52,961 nucleotides of DNA from Planctomycetota bacterium (GTDB lineage: Bacteria > Planctomycetota > Planctomycetia > Pirellulales > UBA1268), in the NCBI GenBank assembly GCA_018970605.1, contig JAGWWA010000007.1, positions 1 to 52,961 on the forward strand, read 5' to 3'. The translations under genes were made by a program, and so were the position numbers. Positions 26,601 through 34,475 of the stretch are shown piece by piece (within the stretch, counting starts at the first letter, position 1; the number at the start of each line of letters is the position of its first letter). Under the pieces are notes generated by a model. The model was not told the origin of the DNA. It did no database searches and saw only the letters and a program-made list of their open reading frames with translations.

Positions 26601-27668
26601 CAGGCTGCGGATCCGGCGCTCAACCCGCTGCTCACCGAGCTCCTGGCGTCGGGCACCGTCCATGGCTCCGAACTGGTGGCCCCGCTCGCCTGGATGGGTG
26701 ATGCGATCGCCATCAAGGATCCCACCGCGGCGATCTTCCGCCGTCAGGGGGGCGCCAACATGCTGATCGTGGGGCAGCGGGAGGATCTCGGTGCGGCCAT
26801 TCTCGCGATGTCGATGGTCAGCCTGGCGGCTGGACTCGACCCCCATCCGAACGGCGAGCTCGGCAAGCCGGGCAGGTTCGTGCTGCTGGAGCCGGCGATC
26901 GCCGAGGAGCGACCCGACATCCTGATCGCCACGGCGGCGGCACACCTGCCGCACGAGGTGGAGGTCGTCGGCCGCCTCGGTGTCGCCGACGCCGTGGAGC
27001 GGCTGGCCGCGGAGGTGAAGCGCCGACTCGAGGAACAGGTGCTCGACGGCGAGGCCGTGTTCGTGATCGTGCGCGACCTCGGCCGCTTCCGCGAACTCCG
27101 CAAGAACGACGGCGACTTCGGCTTCTCCTTCGGCGGCGACAAGAAGGCCTCTCCGGCCGACAACTTCCTCACGCTTCTCAAGGACGGCCCACCGGTGGGG
27201 ATCCACATGGTCATCTGGTGCGACTCGCTCACCAACCTCCAGCGGACGTTCGACCGCAACGCGATCAAGGAGTTTGAACTCCGCGTGCTGTTCCAGATGA
27301 GCGGAAACGACTCGAGCCAGTTGGTTGACACGCCGATCGCCGCGAAGCTCGGCCCCCAGCGGGCACTCTTCATTCACGAGGAAACCGGCACGCTCGAGAA
27401 GTTCCGGCCCTACGCGTTCCCCAGCGCCGAGTGGCTCGACACGGTGTCCGGTCAGATGCGGGCCCGACGACAGGGAACGCCGGTGGAGCGGCCCGTGGCG
27501 AAGCCAGCCGCGGCATCATCCGATCCAGCCCCCACTGACGATGCGGGTGGCGGACTCGGCGGTTTCTCGGCCTTTGGCGGGGGCGACTTCAACTTCTCCA
27601 GCATGCTCGACGACCTGCCGGGCGGCGGTGGTGACAAGCCCGCCGACGGCGACGCACCCAGCGGGTGA
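23628..27668 (+). CDS. FtsK/SpoIIIE (EccC-like) ATPase with N-terminal coiled coil
   Basis: The 1346-residue protein starts at GTG 23628 (GAGGA box). Residues about 30-410 are Ala/Lys/Glu coiled coil with no hydrophobic membrane segment. An FtsK/HerA-type ATPase follows, with Walker A GKTGSGKST near 742-750 and Walker B LLIIDEF near 846-852, plus a sensor-like GSQTLGGS. A second ATPase-like domain spans about 1020-1300. Its P-loop is degenerate (IVGQREDLGAA near 1045) and its Walker B region reads FVIVRDLG, so it is probably inactive. The tail is Gly/Asp-rich. Tandem FtsK domains with degenerate downstream copies recall EccC of type VII secretion, but EccC normally has transmembrane helices and this protein does not. 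It probably powers transfer or remodelling of the neighbouring WXG proteins. Confidence 0.85.
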   Translation: MSSNAADSSPREVSTATASARSAYHPDVLREQMQILRREAAARAESENRIHSTFESETTSIRAAADRELAEVRRKGAADIDAALRKHDEIRRQAEAWRAAEQKKIDEYRQAKTRECAKACDEAVTELKEEEVFEQVRFKQVASEKALEPQKAARSWEQKLAAALTQINAEAAAVAKQLAAWGVKDSGGAAPAAPAEQGTPVEQVLAAREAVAKLSQEILNDAAAKGALSGGIGGLFSGKKGDIRASLASRHDTLLSHVRQATSLEAAAREWIATRAKEHERQLKKKLLDEDEARKAQVVEKISAAKARRDAALAAVTAKCSEAEAKVAAKVATELAAAEQKYPSQVATLEQSLAADLARIEQERDGRLAAASEKRDSDWATMTATWRQARSQTAAIAAEASRLDAAAFKSWSELADDSVPLPVEPPPGLRFGDLALTLERVPGGVSATAALNEFGPVAWTQPATVPWPVASSLLIKTSAMEKETASAMMQALMLRIATGLPAGQSRFTIIDPLGLGKQFAGFMHLADYDELLVTSRIWTEPQLIEQKLADITEQMEVVIQKYLRNEYESIGAYNADAEVPEPYRFVAVANFPANFNETSARRLASIASSGARCGVYVILSVDPSQQVPSGFSLADVEQHCTVLTLKDGTYTWKDPEWSKWPLTVEQAPSDEVFTRIIQRVGQAAKAAKRVVVPFDRVAPPESEWWHGSTANEVLAPLGPAGAKKLQYLKLGKGTSQHLLIAGKTGSGKSTLMHAMITSLALQYSPNEIQFYLIDFKKGVEFKLYDHYALPHARVIAIESEREFGLSVMEQLDRELKRRGDLFRELSVQNVGGFRQTGHPDPMPRILLIIDEFQEIFVEDDKIAQDATLILDRLVRQGRAFGIHVLLGSQTLGGSYSLPRATMGQMAIRIALQCNEADSSLILSEDNTAARLLTRPGEAIYNDANGMIEGNNPFQVVFLTDEQREQYLGALRKLADRRTDIPHLDRIVFDGNQAADPALNPLLTELLASGTVHGSELVAPLAWMGDAIAIKDPTAAIFRRQGGANMLIVGQREDLGAAILAMSMVSLAAGLDPHPNGELGKPGRFVLLEPAIAEERPDILIATAAAHLPHEVEVVGRLGVADAVERLAAEVKRRLEEQVLDGEAVFVIVRDLGRFRELRKNDGDFGFSFGGDKKASPADNFLTLLKDGPPVGIHMVIWCDSLTNLQRTFDRNAIKEFELRVLFQMSGNDSSQLVDTPIAAKLGPQRALFIHEETGTLEKFRPYAFPSAEWLDTVSGQMRARRQGTPVERPVAKPAAASSDPAPTDDAGGGLGGFSAFGGGDFNFSSMLDDLPGGGGDKPADGDAPSG

Positions 27669-27783
27669 CGTCCTCCCGTCAGGACGCGCCCACCGCGGAC
27701 ACCCGACACGCCGCGTTACCCCAAGAGCAGCACGCATGCCCGGAGAAACGGGCTGCCGGCGACGAGCATGGCCATGCGCGTGG
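27669..27783. other. Short convergent gap with simple hairpins, no family repeat
   Basis: Two weak hairpins are seen: GTCCT/AGGAC right after the ATPase stop, and GCCCG/CGGGC at 27738-27753 with a GAGAAA loop. Neither has a T tract or a GNRA loop. No gene is supported. Confidence 0.5.
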
Positions 27784-28878
27784 TCAGCGCGGCCGCCGGC
27801 CGACCTGGACGACGACCGTTTGCTCCGTGCCGCCGCGGACCACGCCGAGCGGAATCATTTCGCCGATCGGCGTCCGCGTCAGCTGCAACACGAGCCCGGC
27901 AGGCTCCGCCACCGGCTCGCCGTCGAACGACACGATCAGGTCGCCGGGCCGGATGCCGGCCAGCGCCGCCGGCGATTGCGGCTCCACCGCGGCGACGAGC
28001 ACACCGGTCACGTCGGGTGGGGATGAGGTGAGCGCCATGCCGAGATACCCCCGCTCGACGTATCCATCCTGCAGGATCTCATGACACACCTTGCGGGCGG
28101 TGTTGCTCGGGATGGCAAATCCGATCCCCGAGTAGTCCTTGCCGACGATCGCGGTCGTGATCCCCATCACGCGGCCATGCACGTCGACGAGCGGGCCGCC
28201 GGAGTTGCCGGGGTTGATCGCGGCATCGGTCTGGAGGAACTCCTGGTACGGACTCTCCAGCACGCCCCTCCTGCCCACGGCGCTGACGATGCCATAGGTG
28301 ATCGTGCGGTCGAGCCCGAAGGGGTTTCCGATCGCCCACACCATCTCGCCCGCCTCGACCTGATCGCTGTCGCCCCAGGTGGCGACGGGCAGGTTGTCGG
28401 CTTCGATGGTCAATACCGCCAGGTCGGTGGCCGCGTCGGCACCCCTGAGCTGCGCGGTGAACCGGCGACCGTCGGCCAGGGCGACGTCGATCTCACTGCT
28501 GTTGGCGACCACGTGGTAGTTGGTGACGATCACGCCGTCGCGTTCCACGATCACGCCCGACCCCACCTCCTCCGCCGTCGTACCGCTCGGCCTCAGGCCG
28601 CGCATCGCCGCGATCTCGTCGGCCACCGTCGTCACCCGCCTCTTCGACGTCACGTTGACCACCGTCGGGCCGATGATTCGCGCCAACGTCGTGAACATCT
28701 TGCCGACCGACTTCAGCTCCGCCTGCGATGCTGCGTCGCGAATCGCCGCCAGTTCGGCCCGCGTGCGGGCGTACTGAACCCGCCCCATCAACGATGGCCA
28801 GGCGATCAGGGCCACGAGGGCGACGAGGCCCGCGAAGAGCACGAGTGTCCGCTGATTTCCGGGGGTGGCAGGAGCCAT
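27784..28878 (-). CDS. HtrA/DegS-type membrane-anchored serine protease with one PDZ domain
   Basis: The 364-residue protein has an N-terminal transmembrane segment (about residues 13-32), a trypsin-like domain with His in NYHVV, Asp in TDLAVL and Ser in GNSGGP, and one C-terminal PDZ domain (GYLGMALT ... AGIRPGDLIVSFDGEP). This is the DegS/HtrA layout of envelope proteases that degrade or cleave misfolded proteins. The ATG at 28878 overlaps the cinA stop by one base (TGATG), indicating coupling; an in-frame GTG lies one codon before. It is convergent with the FtsK ATPase gene, so a shared role with the secretion-like module is not supported by operon structure. Confidence 0.88.
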   Translation of the reverse strand: MAPATPGNQRTLVLFAGLVALVALIAWPSLMGRVQYARTRAELAAIRDAASQAELKSVGKMFTTLARIIGPTVVNVTSKRRVTTVADEIAAMRGLRPSGTTAEEVGSGVIVERDGVIVTNYHVVANSSEIDVALADGRRFTAQLRGADAATDLAVLTIEADNLPVATWGDSDQVEAGEMVWAIGNPFGLDRTITYGIVSAVGRRGVLESPYQEFLQTDAAINPGNSGGPLVDVHGRVMGITTAIVGKDYSGIGFAIPSNTARKVCHEILQDGYVERGYLGMALTSSPPDVTGVLVAAVEPQSPAALAGIRPGDLIVSFDGEPVAEPAGLVLQLTRTPIGEMIPLGVVRGGTEQTVVVQVGRRPR

Positions 28879-30077
28879 CACCGCCCTCCCCCTTCCAGCA
28901 TCCGCAGCCGCACGAGGTTGATCGCCGACTTCGCCGCCCGCGTGGGGGCCAGGTCGGCGCCGCCCCCGAACACGTGCTCGACGACGGTGGTGCCGGCGTC
29001 ATCCGCGATCGCCACGTCCACCGCCCGGCGTCCCTCGGCCGCCGGCCGCACGTCGCCGACGGCGATGCCAACCGCGGCGGCATGGCGACGACGCACCTCC
29101 GCGGCGGCCGCCCTGACATCGGTGAGGCCCGTCGGCACCACGATGCCGCCCCGGAAGACTTCGGCCGCCTCGTCGCGACGGGCTGCGGCCTGCGCCACGA
29201 GCGCCGCCACCCGCCCTGCCGTTCCCGACTCGATCGTGGCGAGCGTCCTGCCTCGAGCTGCCAGGGAGGACAGCACCGCGTCTTCGATCTCGTCATCCTC
29301 GACCCCGTAGGCGATCGTGCCGAGGCACTCGCGGATCGTGGCCTCCGTCGGGGCCATCTTCGCGAGGCATTCGGCCTCGTCGCGACCCCGTGCCGCGATC
29401 CGCAGCGTGATCGTCGCCTCGTGCGCGGTGATCCCCACGAGCGGGTCACGACCGCGGCGGACGAGATCGGGCAGCATCGCCTCGACGGCACTCTCGCCGG
29501 CGCCGAAGCACTTGATCCGCCGCTGCACGATCGTCGCCCGGTCGGGAAGCATCGCCAGCACCGCAGGCTCGACGCTCGCCTTCCACATCACCCGCATCTC
29601 CGCCGGCACGCCGGGGAGGGCGAACACGCGGCATGAGCCTCCGCCACCGCCGGGCAGGTCCACGTCGATGCCCGGCGCCGTGCCCTCGGGGTTGGGGATG
29701 ATGCGACTGCCCCGCGGAAACACCGCCTGCCGACGGTTCGACTCGGGCATCGGCATGCCCCGCCTCGAAAACCTCGCCTCGACGGCGGCGAGAGCCTCGG
29801 TGGACAGGTCGAGCGGCACGCCGGCGACCGCGGCGAGCACGTCACGGGTGAGATCGTCGGCGGTCGGCCCCAGGCCTCCGGTGACGACCACCAACGACGC
29901 CCTGGCCGCTGCCGCCCGAAAGGCCTCGACGCCCGCTTCGAGCGTATCGGGAACCGTCGTGTGGAACGTGACCGGCACGCCCAGAACACCGAGCTCCGCG
30001 GCCATCCACCGGCTGTTCGTGTCGAGACGCTGGCCGGACGTCAGTTCGTCGCCGATGGCGATCACTTCGGCATGCAT
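28878..30077 (-). CDS. cinA: CinA-family protein (competence/damage-inducible, NMN deamidase type)
   Basis: The 399-residue protein has both CinA domains. The N-terminal molybdopterin-binding-like domain opens with AEVIAIGDELTSGQRLDTN and contains VVTGGLGPTADDLTRD. The C-terminal amidohydrolase domain begins near residue 260 and carries TIESGTAG where the family has ESCTGG, keeping the Ser but replacing the following Cys and one Gly. CinA-type proteins hydrolyse ADP-ribose and/or deamidate NMN in pyridine nucleotide recycling. The ATG at 30077 begins the family N-terminus. The next gene on this strand, the HtrA-like protease, is coupled to it. Reduced deamidase activity is possible given the altered motif. 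Confidence 0.9.
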   Translation of the reverse strand: MHAEVIAIGDELTSGQRLDTNSRWMAAELGVLGVPVTFHTTVPDTLEAGVEAFRAAAARASLVVVTGGLGPTADDLTRDVLAAVAGVPLDLSTEALAAVEARFSRRGMPMPESNRRQAVFPRGSRIIPNPEGTAPGIDVDLPGGGGGSCRVFALPGVPAEMRVMWKASVEPAVLAMLPDRATIVQRRIKCFGAGESAVEAMLPDLVRRGRDPLVGITAHEATITLRIAARGRDEAECLAKMAPTEATIRECLGTIAYGVEDDEIEDAVLSSLAARGRTLATIESGTAGRVAALVAQAAARRDEAAEVFRGGIVVPTGLTDVRAAAAEVRRRHAAAVGIAVGDVRPAAEGRRAVDVAIADDAGTTVVEHVFGGGADLAPTRAAKSAINLVRLRMLEGGGR

Positions 30078-30161
30078 GGGCTGGGCCGGCTTCCTGCGGG
30101 CGATACCGCCGCTCCCGCGGGGCGGCTATCCTGCATCGGTCTTCCATTACACCGTCCCCGG

Positions 30162-30205
30162 GTCGGGGCGACCATCACCCTCCTGGTCGATGCCGGTGCC
30201 CCGAC
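30162..30205 (+). other. Nested hairpin in the cinA / Gfo-Idh-like divergent spacer
   Basis: GTCGGGGC (30162-30169) pairs with GCCCCGAC (30198-30205) and encloses a second stem GACCA/TGGTC. It would lie in the leader of the plus-strand gene starting at 30226, or in the cinA promoter region. It has no T tract. A regulatory role is only a possibility. Confidence 0.35.
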
Positions 30206-30225
30206 CACCATACCACCACCCTGCC

Positions 30226-31437
30226 ATGCTGCGGATCGGACTTTTAGGCTGCGATTCACGGATCGCGGACGTCGCCCAGGCGGCCGCCCGGCGAGGCGAC
30301 CGAATCGTGGCCGTCCACGACGTGCGAGCCGGCACGCTGCCGAGCCTGGGGATCAAGGGCTCGATCGACTCATGGGAGCCGCTGCTCGAGGAAGCCACCT
30401 GCGACGTCGTGTTCGTGGGCGCCGAAGGCTGGAGCGACGCCCGCGCGGAAGCGGTGCGGACGCTCGTTCAGGCCGGCAGGCCGCTCGTGCTCTCGCAGCC
30501 GCTGGAGCTGTCGATGCTCTGGGCGTACGAACTCGACATGATCCGTCGCGACACGGGGAGCCGGCTCGTGCCCTGCCTGCCGGACCGCCTCCATCCGTTC
30601 GTGACCAGGCTCCGCGGTCGGATCGAGGCGGCGCTGGCCGGAGTTGACACCGCCGCGGAGTCACTGCACTTCGAACGCCGGATGACCGACCGCTCCAAGG
30701 CCGCCGTCCTCGCCCAGCTCTCCCGTGACGCCGACCTCGTCCGCGCCGTAGCAGGCGATCCCGCACGACTCTCCACGCTCGGCACCGCGGAGGCGGACTC
30801 CGCATGGCCTTCGCTCGCCGTGGGGTTCACGGGCGCCGCGCAGCTGCCCGTCCGTTGGCAGGTCGCACCCGCCGGCGAACCGGGTCTGACGATCAGGCTC
30901 CAGGCGGCCGCTGACGGCGCGACGATCGAGGCGGCTGACGATCCCTCGCGACCGTGGACCTGGAATGGCGTGGCCGACGCGCGGCCCTTCGATCGCGGTG
31001 CCGCCACGCTGGTCGCGCTCGACGCGGCCCTTGGCTGCGGCGCACCCCCGCAAGCCGACGAGGCGATCCCCGCCGCCACGTGGTCCGACGCCGCCCGGGC
31101 CATCGAACTGGCCGAAACGGTGCCTCGCAGTCTTGCCAAGGGCCGGTCCATCGACCTCCACCGCGAGGAGTTCACCGAACTCGGCACGTTCAAAGGCACC
31201 ATGGCCTCGCTCGGCTGCGGGCTGATCATGGTGGCGCTCGTGGTCGTGATTGTCGCCACGCTCGTGGCCGGCATGGCGCGGGAGTTTGGCTGGGCCGCGG
31301 CAGGAGGCGTCGTCGATGCCTGGCCGACCATCGTCCTCGCCGTCCTCGGGCTGTTCCTGATCCTCCAGGTGATCCCCCTCCTGCTGGGGAATGCCGCCGA
31401 CCAGGACGCGACCCGCGGGCCATCCCGCGAAACATGA
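30226..31437 (+). CDS. Gfo/Idh/MocA-like protein with C-terminal transmembrane pair
   Basis: The 403-residue product opens with a Rossmann-like strand-loop-helix (MLRIGLLGCDSRIADVAQAA) and VVAVHDV-type second strand, as in Gfo/Idh/MocA oxidoreductases. The catalytic EKP motif is not kept: the equivalent segment reads LSQPLELS. The middle (about 140-320) is beta-rich and unassigned. Two strong hydrophobic segments (about 326-350 and 366-388) end the protein, placing the Rossmann part in the cytoplasm or periplasm as a membrane-tethered domain. ATG 30226 is chosen at the start of the fold. It is probably a non-enzymatic sensor or scaffold that has lost dehydrogenase function. It is followed by a protease gene on the same strand after 193 bases. 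Confidence 0.55.
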   Translation: MLRIGLLGCDSRIADVAQAAARRGDRIVAVHDVRAGTLPSLGIKGSIDSWEPLLEEATCDVVFVGAEGWSDARAEAVRTLVQAGRPLVLSQPLELSMLWAYELDMIRRDTGSRLVPCLPDRLHPFVTRLRGRIEAALAGVDTAAESLHFERRMTDRSKAAVLAQLSRDADLVRAVAGDPARLSTLGTAEADSAWPSLAVGFTGAAQLPVRWQVAPAGEPGLTIRLQAAADGATIEAADDPSRPWTWNGVADARPFDRGAATLVALDAALGCGAPPQADEAIPAATWSDAARAIELAETVPRSLAKGRSIDLHREEFTELGTFKGTMASLGCGLIMVALVVVIVATLVAGMAREFGWAAAGGVVDAWPTIVLAVLGLFLILQVIPLLLGNAADQDATRGPSRET

Positions 31438-31630
31438 GCCCTTTTCGCTGGGACGGCAGGTCTTTCCGCCTCCCGGCCGGTCCGGGAGCCGCGGCCCCCG
31501 GGGCTGGAAAGGTATGCCGGCTGGAACGACGCCGGTGGACCGCCGGCGGCAACTGGCCGATTTTCCCGGCAGGTTCGGGGGGTGTCGGGGGTCCGGCACC
31601 GGCCGTCACCGGGGTGTGGAGCGTTCAAGC

Positions 31631-32941
31631 ATGCAGCGGAAGACGGCGTGGCTCCTGCTGCCGGCGTTCCTGGTGGGAACACTGGCACATGACTCAGCCC
31701 TCGCTGAGTCACGCCGCACTGCCATCGTGATGGCGATCGAGTCGCAGCGCGACTCGGTGGTCAACATCCATGGCCAGAAGGTGATCAGCGGTGACGATGG
31801 CTCGGACGGCGAGGTTCGCCGCGTCAATGGCATGGGCACGGGCGTGGTCATCGACCCCCGCGGCTACGCCGTCACCAACTTCCACGTCGTGGACGGGGTG
31901 CGGCGGATCGAGGTGACCCTGGCGTCCGGGAAGACGTCCGCCGCCACGCTCGTTTCCCATGACCCCAGAACCGACCTGGCGGTCATCAAGATCGCCACCG
32001 ATGCGCTCCTGCCCGTCGCCACCATCGGCACCTCGGGCGACCTGATGATCGGGGAAACGGTGCTCGCCCTGGGCAACGCGTACGGCTACGAGCACACGGT
32101 CACGCGTGGCATCATTTCCGCCCTCCATCGCAACGTCGAGGTGAGCCGCACCCAGCGATACGAAGACCTCATCCAGACCGACGCCAGCATCAACCCCGGC
32201 AACTCCGGAGGCCCGCTGCTCAACATCAACGGCGAGGTGATCGGAATCAACGTGGCGGTGAGGGCCGGCGCCCAGGGCATCGGCTTTGCGATTCCCATCG
32301 ACCGTGTGCTCGACATCGTATCCCGGCTGATGTCGGTGGAGCGACTCGACCAGACCTGGCATGGGCTGGTCGTCCGCTGCGACGGCCGCCAGGGTGCGGT
32401 CGTCGAGGCGGTGCACCGCCGCAGCCCTGCCGAGAGCGTGGGGGTGAAGGCCGGCGATCGCATCACCCGCATCGGCGAGATTCCCGTCACCCGACAACTC
32501 GACGTCGAACGGGCCCTGATTGGCCACAAGGCGGGCGAGAGCATCCCCGTCACCATGGTTCGCGCTGGTGGCGAGGAGCAGGTGGCCCTGCCGCTTGCCG
32601 AGGTCGCTCGCGACGCCGAATCGCTCGATGACCGGTGCTGGGCCGAGATCGGCCTGAGACTGCAACCTGCTTCCGCCTCGAAGGTGCAGAAACTGCAGGC
32701 CCGTTACCGTGGCGGTCTGGTGGTGACCTCGGTGCGCGAGGGTGGGCCGGCGGCGGAACAGGGCATTCAGGAGGGTGACATTCTCGTGGGGCTGCACGTC
32801 TGGGAGACGATCGCCCCGGACAATGTCGCCTACATCCTCGACAAGGCGGTCGAGGAGCATCTCAATCCGATCAAGTTCTACGTGCTTCGAGGCCGGGAAA
32901 CCCTCTTTGGGCACATGGTTTCCGACACGGTTCGCCGCTAG
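31631..32941 (+). CDS. Periplasmic HtrA/Deg-type serine protease with two PDZ domains
   Basis: The 436-residue protein starts at ATG 31631 with a clean signal peptide (WLLLPAFLVGTLAHDSALAES). The trypsin-like domain has His in TNFHVV, Asp in TDLAVI and Ser in GNSGGP. Two PDZ domains follow (about residues 255-325 and 355-425; AGDRITRIGEIPVTRQL and EGDILVGLHVWET). This is the DegP/DegQ arrangement of soluble envelope proteases and chaperones. It is the second HtrA-type gene within 5 kb. The 193-base upstream region is GC-rich with overlapping GCCGG palindromes and gives no clear promoter. Confidence 0.9.
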   Translation: MQRKTAWLLLPAFLVGTLAHDSALAESRRTAIVMAIESQRDSVVNIHGQKVISGDDGSDGEVRRVNGMGTGVVIDPRGYAVTNFHVVDGVRRIEVTLASGKTSAATLVSHDPRTDLAVIKIATDALLPVATIGTSGDLMIGETVLALGNAYGYEHTVTRGIISALHRNVEVSRTQRYEDLIQTDASINPGNSGGPLLNINGEVIGINVAVRAGAQGIGFAIPIDRVLDIVSRLMSVERLDQTWHGLVVRCDGRQGAVVEAVHRRSPAESVGVKAGDRITRIGEIPVTRQLDVERALIGHKAGESIPVTMVRAGGEEQVALPLAEVARDAESLDDRCWAEIGLRLQPASASKVQKLQARYRGGLVVTSVREGGPAAEQGIQEGDILVGLHVWETIAPDNVAYILDKAVEEHLNPIKFYVLRGRETLFGHMVSDTVRR

Positions 32942-33003
32942 CCACGCTGACCGGATTCGGCCGGCCGCCGGCCTCGACGGAGGCCATTCTCTCCCGGGTC
33001 GCG

Positions 33004-33960
33004 ATGGCCGATACTGTCGGGATGGAACTCGACTTCGTCTCGCGGCTGATCGCCAGCATTCCCGCCGATTCGCGGCTGGAGGTGCCGCCGGGTGACGACG
33101 CGGCCGTGCTCCGGCCTCCCGCGGAACGCCGCACGGTCGTCACCGTGGACATGCTGATGGAGGGTGTGGACTTCGTGCTTGGTGCCGACTGCACGCCCCG
33201 TCAGGTCGGCCACAAGGCGCTCGCGGTGAATCTCAGCGACCTGGCGGCGATGGCTGCGCGTCCCGAGGCCGTGGTCGCCGCGGTCGCCCTGCCCCGTCGC
33301 GGAGGCGACGCGATCGGCCGCGGCCTGCTCGACGGCATGCTGGCCTGCGCGGCCGCCCACGGCGCCACACTCGCCGGCGGCGACACGAACGCCTGGGACG
33401 GACCGCTGGTGATCTCGATCACGGCCTTGGGCAGCGTGCCGCCGGGAGGAGCGTGGCGTCGTGATGGTGCCCGCCCCGGCGACCTGCTCGTCGTGAGCGG
33501 GGCCTGCGGCGGCAGCCTGCTGGGGCGACACCTGGCCGTCGCGCCACGGTGCCGCGAAGCCCTCGTCATCGCCGGTGCCTTCGACGTCCACGCCGCGATC
33601 GACATCAGCGACGGGCTGTCGCTCGATCTGTCCAGGATGATCGACGCCAGCGGAGTCGCCGCGGTCGTCGATCTCGCGTCAGTTCCCATCCATGCCGACG
33701 CCACACGCATGGCCGCACGCCCCGGCGACGGTCGCAGCCCGCTCGATCATGCCCTCGGCGATGGCGAGGATTTCGAACTCCTGCTGGCGTTGCCCGCCGA
33801 CGAGGCCGGCCGGCTGGTGACCGACGGGCCTCGCCTCACCGGCATCCCCTTCACGATCATCGGCGAGGTCGTCGCCGGCCGTGGGCTTTCGGCCCGCGCG
33901 ACCGACGGTTCCACCGCACCGCTCGCACCCCGGGGCTACGAACATGCCTTCGAAGGCTGA
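33004..33960 (+). CDS. thiL: Thiamine-monophosphate kinase ThiL
   Basis: The 318-residue protein is a ThiL/PurM-like kinase with the expected motifs: PGDDAAVL near residue 30, VTVDMLMEGVDF, NLSDLAAMAA near 78, GGDTNAW near 125, and the C-terminal DISDGL and GDGEDFELL metal/ATP sites. It phosphorylates thiamine monophosphate to thiamine pyrophosphate, the last step of cofactor synthesis, in the cytosol. The true start may be ATG 33022 (MELDFVSRL), which aligns better with the family; 33004 is the longest form. It overlaps tsaE by 17 bases, so the two genes form an operon. Confidence 0.92.
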   Translation: MADTVGMELDFVSRLIASIPADSRLEVPPGDDAAVLRPPAERRTVVTVDMLMEGVDFVLGADCTPRQVGHKALAVNLSDLAAMAARPEAVVAAVALPRRGGDAIGRGLLDGMLACAAAHGATLAGGDTNAWDGPLVISITALGSVPPGGAWRRDGARPGDLLVVSGACGGSLLGRHLAVAPRCREALVIAGAFDVHAAIDISDGLSLDLSRMIDASGVAAVVDLASVPIHADATRMAARPGDGRSPLDHALGDGEDFELLLALPADEAGRLVTDGPRLTGIPFTIIGEVVAGRGLSARATDGSTAPLAPRGYEHAFEG

Positions 33961-34453
33961 GCAACGATCCGGGCACGACGTGTCCTCCGCCTCGTTCTCC
34001 ATCACCGCCGAAGCCGAGCTCATGCCGTTCGCGGTCCGGCTGCTGGTCGCCCTCCCACGACCCGCGTTCGTCGCCCTCTCTGGTGATCTCGGGGCGGGGA
34101 AGACGACGTTCGTGAAGGCCATCGCGGCTGCGGCCGGCATCGATCCGGCCGAGGTGACCAGCCCCACGTTCGGTCTCGTGCACGAACACGCCGTGCACGA
34201 CGGCACGCTCCTTCATGCCGACCTGTACCGGATCGTTGACGCCGGCGATCTGCACGAGATCGGCTGGCACGACGCCTTGGCGAGGGCCACATGGGCATTC
34301 GTGGAGTGGCCGGAGCGGATCGCCGCGGTGCTGCCTCGCGACCGGATCGACGTGTCGATCACCATCGACTCGGCGACGGCCCGCACGCTCGCGCTCGTCG
34401 GCCGCGGTCCGGCCCATGCCGCGGCCATCGAGCATCTCAGCGGGCACGCCTGA
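33944..34453 (+). CDS. tsaE: tRNA threonylcarbamoyladenosine biosynthesis ATPase TsaE
   Basis: The 169-residue protein has the TsaE P-loop GDLGAGKTT (about residues 47-55), the SPTFGLVHEH motif and the LLHADLYRI segment with the family Asp, then FVEWPERI. TsaE supports the TsaB-TsaD complex that installs the t6A modification at tRNA position 37. The start ATG lies inside the end of thiL. The N-terminal 20 residues are less conserved. Its 3' end is only 22 bases from the convergent isochorismatase gene, a junction without a family hairpin. Confidence 0.92.
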   Translation: MPSKAEQRSGHDVSSASFSITAEAELMPFAVRLLVALPRPAFVALSGDLGAGKTTFVKAIAAAAGIDPAEVTSPTFGLVHEHAVHDGTLLHADLYRIVDAGDLHEIGWHDALARATWAFVEWPERIAAVLPRDRIDVSITIDSATARTLALVGRGPAHAAAIEHLSGHA

Positions 34454-34475
34454 ATCCCGTCGCCGGCACTCCGGT

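Noticed and set aside
25632-27377. 581-residue minus-strand ORF over the FtsK ATPase
   Set aside because: Antisense to Walker A/B coding sequence; composition is typical of shadow frames (rich in Arg, Gly, His, Asp) with no domain.
27738-27753. Hairpin after the FtsK ATPase as a member of the GNRA family
   Set aside because: The loop is GAGAAA, the AAGCCC/GGGG flank pattern is incomplete and the five-base inner stem is absent.
31438-31630. Structured leader or promoter before the two-PDZ protease
   Set aside because: Several overlapping GCCGG palindromes are expected by chance at this base composition, and no consistent stem or hexamer pair stands out.
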